A stretch of 23,698 bases of DNA. Source: an uncultured Rothia sp. (GTDB lineage: Bacteria; Actinomycetota; Actinomycetes; Actinomycetales; Micrococcaceae). The translations under genes were made by a program, and so were the position numbers. The stretch lies in NCBI GenBank assembly GCA_946222285.1, contig CAMIIP010000026.1, positions 1 to 23,698 on the forward strand, given 5' to 3'. Shown piece after piece: positions 8,088 to 14,851 of the stretch. The notes beneath the pieces were generated by a model. It did not search any database. It saw nothing but the letters and a program-made list of their open reading frames with translations, and was not told where the DNA came from. Numbering within the stretch: the first letter of the stretch is position 1; each line of letters begins with the position of its first letter.

Positions 8088-9911
8088 ATGAAGCTTAGCC
8101 TAGATAAATTACGTTGGCTATTTCCGGGAAAAAAATTCTTTAGACTTATTGTCAATGTATTTTTGCTTTTTCTCGTATCCTTACTTGACATGGTTGGCGT
8201 AGCCATTATTTTACCCATTATTCAGCTAGCTATGGGTGCAGATTACAGTACTGGATATCTGGGAATAATATCTGGTTGGCTGGGTGATCCAGACCGACAA
8301 AGCTTTATATTTATTTCATCTATAATTTTGGTATTATCTTTTATATTTAAAGGTATTTTCTCTTTAACTATTAAATGGTGGAGTTCTGGGTTTCTGGCTA
8401 AGCAAGAAGCCGCCACAGCTACTGCAGTTCTTCGGAGCTATATGCACGAAGATTATCTAACTCATAGAAGACGTTCCACCTCAGAAATTATGCGGGCAAT
8501 TGGGCAGGCTGTATCCCAAGCATATTCTCAATATATAGGAGGCTGGCTTTCGGTTCTTGGAGAAGCATTTAGCATTGTAGTACTCATGATTTTTCTTCTG
8601 GTCATCATGCCCGTTCCTGCGCTCATCGCCTTCATCTATTTTGGTTTAGCATCATACTTTCTCCAGCACTTTATGCGTCATAAAAATATAAAGGCTGGTG
8701 CGGATGGAATTGAAGCAGCTATTCAGATTAATTATAAGACTCTCGAAGTGATCAATGGGTTCAGAGAAGTTAAAATGCTTGGTCTCACAGAAAGAGAAGT
8801 CTTTGGTTATCAGCAATCCCGGCTTTTTGAAGCGGATGCTGCAAGAAAGAAAAATCTCTTATTGGAAGTTCCAAAGTATCTTTTAGAAATAATTTTTATT
8901 ATCGGAATCGTTCTTATTATGGGCTTTTTGGTTCTGCGCGATGGGGCGGAATCAGCATCTTACCTTCTCGTTTTTGCTGGCGCCTGTATTCGTATTCTTC
9001 CTAGCTATGTAAGAGTAGTTGGATCTATGGGAAATATTCGAGCTGGCCAGGCTGCCGTTGACATCGTGATCCAAGAGATGAAGAAAGTTCATAATGGTAG
9101 TGAACGTTTTTACCTCGTTTCGGAAGAACCTTCTATCGGAGAGTTTAGTCAGGTAAATCCTGAATATATTCCTACCGATATTTCTGTGAAAGATGTGAGC
9201 TTCACATATCCAGATAGCGATCAGCCCGTGTTGAAAAACGTGAATATCGACGTTCCTGCAGGTAGCTCATTGGCTTTAGTCGGTGGTTCTGGTTCAGGGA
9301 AGACCACGCTTGTAGATATGATGCTGGGGCTGATCAGCCCATCTCACGGAAAAATAGTGCAGAACGGCCAGGAGGTGCAGTCCGATATGACAAGCTGGTA
9401 CCAAAAAATTGGATATGTTCCTCAAGACGTTTTTTTGGGAAATGGAACAGTATTAGAAGCTGTTGCTTTTGGGCTGAAAAAGGAAGAAATAGACCTGCAG
9501 CGGGTATGGGAATGCTTAGAGATAGCTGAATTAACAGATGTTATTCATCGACTAGACAGAGGACTAGATACGCAGTTAGGTGAGCACGGCACGAGGCTGT
9601 CTGGAGGACAGAGGCAAAGACTTGGTATTGCTCGCGCTCTCTATAGAAATCCCTCTGTTTTGTTTCTCGATGAGGCTACCTCGGCTCTTGATAACGAGAC
9701 AGAACATAAAATTACGCAGACAATTAATAAATTAGCTCAAGAAATTACTGTTGTTATTGTGGCTCATCGTCTGTCAACGGTGAAAAACGTAGATCAGTTG
9801 ATATATCTTTCACAGGGAGAAGTCGTAGCTCGGGGGAGTTTTCAGCAGGTTCAAGAAAATAACAAAGAGTTTGCTCGCTTGGTTAAGCTGGGGGATCTAT
9901 CCAAACAATAA
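8088..9911 (+). CDS. ABC exporter with fused membrane and ATPase domains (PglK/MsbA-like flippase candidate)
   Basis: A half-transporter of 607 residues expected to act as a homodimer. The N-terminal 330 residues carry about six membrane segments, beginning with FFRLIVNVFLLFLVSLLDMVGV, a start typical of lipid-linked oligosaccharide flippases. The ATPase domain (about 370-600) has Walker A GGSGSGKTT (399-407, Lys405), signature LSGGQ (504-508), Walker B VLFLD with Glu529, and the switch His in VAHRLS. In this neighbourhood the probable cargo is a lipid-linked glycan, which would explain why no Wzx-type flippase is seen. That is inference; a peptide or drug exporter is possible. The ATG at 8088 follows GGGGAA. 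The gene and its upstream 195 bases are AT-rich compared with glmU and prs. It converges with the next gene. Confidence 0.85.
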   Translation: MKLSLDKLRWLFPGKKFFRLIVNVFLLFLVSLLDMVGVAIILPIIQLAMGADYSTGYLGIISGWLGDPDRQSFIFISSIILVLSFIFKGIFSLTIKWWSSGFLAKQEAATATAVLRSYMHEDYLTHRRRSTSEIMRAIGQAVSQAYSQYIGGWLSVLGEAFSIVVLMIFLLVIMPVPALIAFIYFGLASYFLQHFMRHKNIKAGADGIEAAIQINYKTLEVINGFREVKMLGLTEREVFGYQQSRLFEADAARKKNLLLEVPKYLLEIIFIIGIVLIMGFLVLRDGAESASYLLVFAGACIRILPSYVRVVGSMGNIRAGQAAVDIVIQEMKKVHNGSERFYLVSEEPSIGEFSQVNPEYIPTDISVKDVSFTYPDSDQPVLKNVNIDVPAGSSLALVGGSGSGKTTLVDMMLGLISPSHGKIVQNGQEVQSDMTSWYQKIGYVPQDVFLGNGTVLEAVAFGLKKEEIDLQRVWECLEIAELTDVIHRLDRGLDTQLGEHGTRLSGGQRQRLGIARALYRNPSVLFLDEATSALDNETEHKITQTINKLAQEITVVIVAHRLSTVKNVDQLIYLSQGEVVARGSFQQVQENNKEFARLVKLGDLSKQ

Positions 9912-10024
9912 TAAGAATATGTTTTAAAAGCAACATTATGAAATAAGGAGCTTCAGTAAACTAAATATCATCTATTTTATCTTCCTACTCTAGTCCCATG
10001 GAATTTTCTCTGAGGGCAGTTTTT

Positions 10025-10049
10025 CCCACATTTAGCATATAAATATGGG
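10025..10049. terminator. Inverted repeat between convergent genes
   Basis: CCCACATTTA (10025-10034) pairs with TAAATATGGG (10040-10049), ten pairs including one wobble, around the loop GCATA. It lies between the ends of the ABC exporter and the GT11-like gene, where a two-way terminator would be expected, but neither strand has a clear T run after the stem. The rest of the 183-base gap is AT-rich with nothing else recognised. Confidence 0.35.
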
Positions 10050-10094
10050 GTAACATTAAAATAAATGAAAAGTTTGATCTAGATAATATTGAAG

Positions 10095-11024
10095 CTATTT
10101 ATTTTCTAGCCAGGAGTTGTGTTTTGGCTTGACGGCTTTCCACTGAGACATATGTTGCGGTGGGCGTTCCAAATCGGATGTAGCTCTTTGGTGAATATTG
10201 GGGACCCATACTTTCGGTTCGTGGGTAACTGTGGCAATATAGCCTCCCCAGTAGCCAAACGTTGTATTTGTTAGAATCAATAAAGAAGCAACAGAGAGAA
10301 CTGCTAGATCATCGAACATGTCCCTTCCAATTTTTGTAAATATTGTGTGGGAAGTTTCTTGCAAAAAATTTAAATTTTGAGAACACCAAGCTAAATCGTC
10401 TGATACTACTACAATTTTTTTCACTTCATATAGTTTTATAACTTCAGAAGTTGCTTTGCGAACGTATTCAATAGTGTTAATACCGAATTCATGCGAAATG
10501 GATGGATCGGAATAATAATCGCCTCGCCGAACATTAATAACGAGCGTCTTATTATCTACGCATGATGCAGCTAATTGACGGCGTTCTTGAAAAGATGGTG
10601 AAGCAAGAAGAACGTTTTGTATAAATTTTTTGATTTCATGTAGTTGGAAATCACTGTGTATATGAGGATGCACCCCTATCTCTCGTTTACTTCTAAACCG
10701 AATATCTTTTTCATCAATAGTAAGTTGTTGTAGCATCGGAAATTCAGCTGTCCATTGATCCATTCCTTGCTTTTTGGTAATGGTTACGCTTTCTCTCGAA
10801 ATTATCGAATCGCTATATGCTCTCATCCATTCATAAAGCCAATTACCTCCGCGAGCAACCGGTGGAATAATCAGCACTTTTTCAGGACCGGTTCTTACTA
10901 CAGACAAGATTCGTGAAACTATGGCCCGACCTTTATGGGAAATCTGATGCTGCACTTTGGCTCGCATAGTGGCTCTGGGGTTGAAGGAATTAAGTCTTCG
11001 AGACTCAAAATCTGAGTGAGGCAT
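10095..11024 (-). CDS. GT11 family alpha-1,2-fucosyltransferase-like protein
   Basis: Probably a GDP-fucose-dependent transferase. The donor-binding motif VRRGDYY (Val165-Tyr171) matches the HxRRxDY-type signature of GT11 and related fucosyltransferases. The N-terminal segment PPVARGGNWLYEWMRAYSD corresponds to the usual GRLGNQLFQYA region. The C-terminal TNTTFGYWGGYIA corresponds to the NSTFSWWGAYL motif. There is no signal peptide or membrane helix. The chosen ATG at 11024 has GAAAGTG upstream and gives 309 residues; a TTG at 11042 would add six. It is the only glycan gene on the minus strand, in an AT-rich setting, which suggests separate acquisition. No GDP-mannose dehydratase or GDP-fucose synthase is in the window, so donor supply must come from elsewhere, or the true donor differs. 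Confidence 0.75.
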   Translation of the reverse strand: MPHSDFESRRLNSFNPRATMRAKVQHQISHKGRAIVSRILSVVRTGPEKVLIIPPVARGGNWLYEWMRAYSDSIISRESVTITKKQGMDQWTAEFPMLQQLTIDEKDIRFRSKREIGVHPHIHSDFQLHEIKKFIQNVLLASPSFQERRQLAASCVDNKTLVINVRRGDYYSDPSISHEFGINTIEYVRKATSEVIKLYEVKKIVVVSDDLAWCSQNLNFLQETSHTIFTKIGRDMFDDLAVLSVASLLILTNTTFGYWGGYIATVTHEPKVWVPNIHQRATSDLERPPQHMSQWKAVKPKHNSWLENK

Positions 11025-11162
11025 ATAATTCACTTTCGACAAAATTGAACTGATTTATCTAGGGAGTAAAACAAGCGAGCAGAAGAACCCCATTTACCAT
11101 TAAAATTATCAGCTGTTTGTAGGCTATTATATGGGTAGTCGTCCAAATAAGTGGGGAATATT

Positions 11163-12080
11163 ATGAGTAGTTTAGCAGCAAGGGTATCTGCCGTCATTCC
11201 GCACTACGGTAACGCAGAACCTACCTTGGCGCTCGTCCAAAACCTTCATGCACAGGTATATGAGGGTGACATTGAAATCATCATTTCTGACGATAATTCC
11301 CCCCTCCCTTTTCCGTCTATTGATGGTGTGAGGGTGGTTCGTCGCCAGAAAAACGGTGGATTCGGTCAAAACGTTAATACCGGAGTTGCCAAAGCAACCG
11401 GTCAATGGCTCATCATCCTTAATAGTGATCTCGAAATCGATGAATATTTCGTTGCTGATATGGTGAGCGAAGCTCAGAAGCAAGCACATGCGGTACTTTC
11501 ACCTCAGGTACTTGGGCATGATGGCATTGGCCAGTATGTTGCCCGAAAATTTCCCCGAACTTTCTTCCATGCTTGGAACTGGTTTACTCCGCTAGCTCGC
11601 TTTAGAGATACCCAATGGTGGCACCGCTACGCCGGTCATGATATTCGTGCAGAGAGCGGAAAAACGGTTCGTACTGACTGGCTCATGGGAGCCTGTCTCA
11701 TGATGCCGCTGAGCGCTTTTCGTCAGGTGGGAGGTTTTGATGATCGTTTCTTCATGAACAGCGAAGAGGTTGACCTTCAGCGCCGCCTCAAAGATGCGGG
11801 GTATCCCGCAGTCTTTGTAGGAAACGTGCAGGTTCTACATGAAGGAGGTGGCTCATCAGAAAGTAGTAAGCGCCGCCAATGGCTCACCGAATCATATTTC
11901 ATTTACGAAGATAAATGGGCCAGACATAAAACGCTTGCGCCGACCCTTACTGCAGTGTCTCTGCTAAATCTCGGATTTAACAGTCTGCGTGCTTTGAGAA
12001 ATAGTAGCGTTAGCCCTCTCAAGACTTTTGGCGAAGAAATCACACTAATTCGTCAAGGAAAGAACAAGGTGTATGGCTAA
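11163..12080 (+). CDS. GT2 family glycosyltransferase (rhamnosyltransferase-like)
   Basis: A GT-A-fold transferase of 305 residues that opens the eleven-gene operon. The first strand is SAVIPHYGN, followed by ISDDNS, the loop RRQKNGGFGQNVNTG, and the metal site LNSDLE (Asp89). The catalytic C-terminal part has TDWLMGACLMMP, GGFDDRFFMNSEEVDLQRRLKDAG and the late VLHEGGGSS segment. This arrangement is common in rhamnosyl- and N-acetylglucosaminyl-type enzymes such as WbbL, but the donor cannot be fixed. The ATG at 11163 is preferred over GTG 11151 because GGGGAA sits just before it. Its last eight bases overlap the next gene. It is divergent from the GT11-like gene across about 140 AT-rich bases that should hold the operon promoter, though no convincing -35/-10 pair was found. 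Confidence 0.88.
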   Translation: MSSLAARVSAVIPHYGNAEPTLALVQNLHAQVYEGDIEIIISDDNSPLPFPSIDGVRVVRRQKNGGFGQNVNTGVAKATGQWLIILNSDLEIDEYFVADMVSEAQKQAHAVLSPQVLGHDGIGQYVARKFPRTFFHAWNWFTPLARFRDTQWWHRYAGHDIRAESGKTVRTDWLMGACLMMPLSAFRQVGGFDDRFFMNSEEVDLQRRLKDAGYPAVFVGNVQVLHEGGGSSESSKRRQWLTESYFIYEDKWARHKTLAPTLTAVSLLNLGFNSLRALRNSSVSPLKTFGEEITLIRQGKNKVYG

Positions 12081-13086
12081 GCAAGAAACGCTCCTCATTA
12101 TTAGTCCGGCCTTTCACGGATATTGCTATTCCATCGCAGATGGTTTTGCTGAACTTGGCTACCGAACTGTTATCCATCGTTATGATGCTTTTGATGACTT
12201 TGGAGCGAAATTGCGCAATAAAGCTCTCTATGAATTACCGTCAAAAATAGGTTTTGACGGGCAAAAAGTAGCAGAAAAATACGCTACTAAACTGGCAATT
12301 GCGCGGCTCGACGAGGTCAAACCCGACAAACTCATCGTCATTAAATCCGATACATTGGGGGAAGATTTTTGGAATCGGGTCGCCCCAAAAAACATACCCT
12401 ATATGCTCTGGCTTTACGACGATTTGAAGCGCCATCGCTACACCACCGAATTTCTTCAAGAACTACCTGTTGTTCTTAGCTATGCGCGTTCTGAAGCGGA
12501 GAAGCTTGCAGACAAAGGGATCAATGCCCATTTTCTACCCAACGGGTACGATCCTCAACTTGCAGATCTTCCGACCGAACGAGCAGAAGAAATTGTATTT
12601 GTTGGCTCCCGCTACAAAAACCGCGTGGATACGATGATCCGCTTGCATGAAGCGGGCGTGCCTGTGCGAGTTTACGGTAGGGGATGGTCACATCACCCTT
12701 ACGACAGATTACGTATGTGGGAATGGTCAAGACCGAACCTTCCTTCTGAGCGCGATATTCCCCTTAGCGAGGCGTACCATGTGCAGGCGGGAGCCGCCGG
12801 TGCTCTTAACATTCATGGACTTCAGGCAGGTTTAGCCATGCGAACTTTTGAAGTTCCGGGAATGAACGGTTTGCAACTCATCGACCGACCGGATGTTGAG
12901 GAGTTCTATGACGTGGGAACAGAAGTGCTACTTTACCGGTCACAAGATGAGTTAGTGGAGCTGTGCCAGCGAATTATGTCAGATGACCGGTGGAGTGAAG
13001 CAATCCGTGAAGCAGGAAGAAAGCGGAGCCTTGCTGAGCATACTTTCTTTCACCGCGCCCAAATGATGGACCAGCTATGGGACTAA
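12073..13086 (+). CDS. CgeB-like GT-B glycosyltransferase
   Basis: A protein of 337 residues in the GT-B superfamily, resembling CgeB/DUF3880-type proteins with a Glyco_trans_1_2-like C-terminal half. The N-terminal half has LLIISPAFHGYCYSIADGF, a Rossmann-like start, and the segment IPYMLWLYDDL. The hinge is NAHFLPNGYDP, followed by IVFVGSRYKNRVDTM and VRVYGRGW. The C-terminal donor-site region is LNIHGLQAGLAMRTFEVPGMNG with LLYRSQDEL after it, as in this family. No membrane helix. The ATG lies in an eight-base overlap with the preceding stop, and its stop overlaps the next gene by ten bases, suggesting translational coupling. Substrate unknown. Confidence 0.8.
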   Translation: MAKQETLLIISPAFHGYCYSIADGFAELGYRTVIHRYDAFDDFGAKLRNKALYELPSKIGFDGQKVAEKYATKLAIARLDEVKPDKLIVIKSDTLGEDFWNRVAPKNIPYMLWLYDDLKRHRYTTEFLQELPVVLSYARSEAEKLADKGINAHFLPNGYDPQLADLPTERAEEIVFVGSRYKNRVDTMIRLHEAGVPVRVYGRGWSHHPYDRLRMWEWSRPNLPSERDIPLSEAYHVQAGAAGALNIHGLQAGLAMRTFEVPGMNGLQLIDRPDVEEFYDVGTEVLLYRSQDELVELCQRIMSDDRWSEAIREAGRKRSLAEHTFFHRAQMMDQLWD

Positions 13087-14132
13087 AATTTTCTGAAGAT
13101 TTAGCTGCCTGGCATCACTGGGCCGAAAAACAAAATCGTTTACGCTGGCTCAAAAATAAGATGAGCCGCCAAGGTGTAGCAGAAGCTGTAACCTTTATAC
13201 TTTTTTCGCGTAGTCCGGCTAAGCCTCGCATGCTTGTTGCCCTCGAATCCACCTCACCGACACAGGTAGCTTCTCTGCTTGCACCGGCGGAGCGCTTGAT
13301 AGATATGGGAGTTCCTGTGGGAGTCATAGCGCCGCAAGAGTGTACTTCTTTACTTCATGCGAGAGGTTATAAAGCTCGTGATCTTTTTTCTTCCAAGGAT
13401 CATGCCCCAGATTCTCTGGGGAAGGTGCAAGAAGTTATTGCGGTAGGCAACTATCTGCAAGTGGGGGAATGGGCCTACAAAAATTCGCTTCATCAAGGGT
13501 GGGGATTTAACGTGATTCAGCACGGTCTTAATACGCCATTTGCACCGCCTCTGCCGCATCGTTCAACCTTGTTTGCCTTCAGTGAGGCAGACGCGAAATT
13601 CTGGAAATCGGGTCGAGCCGATATAGATTTCTACGTTACGGGTTCCCAAATTTTCTATGAAGCCTATCAAAATCCAGCTTCTGATTGGCAAGGATACAAG
13701 AAAGCCCCTATCTTCCTGGGTCAGATGCACGGGGTGGAACTTTCTCGTTTCTCCTTTGCCAACGCTTCTTTCAAGTTTTGTCTAAATCACTCAGCAATCT
13801 ACAGACCTCACCCCTCGGAAAAAGATAGACTTTCTACTATTATTCAGCAATTGTGGGTAAAAAGGGGGATAAAGATTGATCGTTCCTCAGTCCCTCTTAA
13901 AGAGCTCAACTCTCCGGTTGTCTCAGTATTTTCAACGGGAGTTCTTGAAGCTGCAATCCGCGGGGTGCCAGCCTGGGTTTACCACCCTCGTCCTCCCCAA
14001 TGGTTAAAAGAATTTTGGGATAGGTACGGAATGAATCAGTGGGGGAGCGAACCAACTCCTGCGCCAGCTCAACCAGATACTGAACCCGCTGAGCGAATTG
14101 CTCATATCATCGCACAAAAATTGGAGAAATAA
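13077..14132 (+). CDS. Putative transferase of nonulosonic acid polymer synthesis, not closely recognised
   Basis: I do not recognise a close family for this 351-residue soluble protein. Visible features fit a GT-B-like enzyme of the CDP-glycerol phosphotransferase, capsule or polysialyltransferase type: a basic N-terminal region, the strand PRMLVALESTSPTQVASLLAP, the central NVIQHGLNTPFAPPLP, the YRPHPSEKD segment with a conserved-looking HP, then SVFSTGVLEAAIRGVPAWVY, which resembles the donor-binding helix of these folds. The C-terminus has a Pro/Glu-rich linker before the last helix. It lies directly before the NeuA-family gene and overlaps it in TAATG, which makes a CMP-sugar-using transferase an attractive guess. 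That function is inference only. Confidence 0.7.
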   Translation: MGLKFSEDLAAWHHWAEKQNRLRWLKNKMSRQGVAEAVTFILFSRSPAKPRMLVALESTSPTQVASLLAPAERLIDMGVPVGVIAPQECTSLLHARGYKARDLFSSKDHAPDSLGKVQEVIAVGNYLQVGEWAYKNSLHQGWGFNVIQHGLNTPFAPPLPHRSTLFAFSEADAKFWKSGRADIDFYVTGSQIFYEAYQNPASDWQGYKKAPIFLGQMHGVELSRFSFANASFKFCLNHSAIYRPHPSEKDRLSTIIQQLWVKRGIKIDRSSVPLKELNSPVVSVFSTGVLEAAIRGVPAWVYHPRPPQWLKEFWDRYGMNQWGSEPTPAPAQPDTEPAERIAHIIAQKLEK

Positions 14133-14851
14133 TGCGCGTTCTATGCGTCATACCGGTTCGAGGAGGGTCAAAAGGGATTCCTCGCAAGAATCTCAAACCT
14201 ATCGCCGGCAAGCCCCTCGTGGCATGGACGATCGAACAAGCATGCGCTGCTCAAGCCGCGCTAGCAACGGAACATCAGCTAGACGTCGTCGTCTCGACCG
14301 ACGACGCTGAACTTGCCCATATCGCGCGAGAATTTGGGGCCGAAGTGCCCTTTATCCGCCCGGCAGAACTTGCAGAAGACACCACCGCAACCGAACCAGT
14401 CATTGAGCACGCTATTGAAATTATGAGCAAAAATGGGCGAACCCCTGATGCTGTGATGCTCTTGCAAGCCACCAGTCCCGTTCGTCTTCCTGGCACTCTG
14501 GAACGGGCAGTTCGCCAGTTTGCTACATCTGATGCCGATTCAATGGTGGGTGTAATTCCCATTGGTCCTTTTATCTGGACTGCCACCGAACCGCCGACGG
14601 CGCAGTACGACATCATGGCCCGCCCGCGCCGCCAAGAACTCACCCGTGAAACCTTCCGTTATCGCGAAAACGGATCCATGTACATTACCGCAACCGAAAT
14701 TTATACAAAATACCATAACCGCTTGGCGGGCAAAATTGAGCTTTTCATTCTGGATGAGATTGAGGGAATAGATATCGATGCTCCTATCGATTTTTCGGTT
14801 GCAGAGCACCAGCTAGAGAAGACGATGAAAAACGAGGGCAAAAACTCATGA
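14132..14851 (+). CDS. neuA: CMP-nonulosonic acid synthetase (NeuA family cytidylyltransferase)
   Basis: It activates a sialic-acid-like 2-keto sugar acid with CTP to the CMP sugar in the cytoplasm. The 239-residue single domain has the CTP-binding signature VIPVRGGSKGIPRKNLK near the N-terminus, VVSTDDAELA, RPAELAEDTTAT, LLQATSPVR, the sugar-binding YRENGSMYIT, and the metal-binding IEGIDIDAPIDFSVAE at the end. The length fits single-domain NeuA, LegF and PseF enzymes. Which acid is used (Neu5Ac, legionaminic, pseudaminic or Kdn) cannot be read with confidence. The start overlaps the previous stop (TAATG) and the end overlaps the synthase gene by four bases (ATGA). Confidence 0.92.
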   Translation: MRVLCVIPVRGGSKGIPRKNLKPIAGKPLVAWTIEQACAAQAALATEHQLDVVVSTDDAELAHIAREFGAEVPFIRPAELAEDTTATEPVIEHAIEIMSKNGRTPDAVMLLQATSPVRLPGTLERAVRQFATSDADSMVGVIPIGPFIWTATEPPTAQYDIMARPRRQELTRETFRYRENGSMYITATEIYTKYHNRLAGKIELFILDEIEGIDIDAPIDFSVAEHQLEKTMKNEGKNS

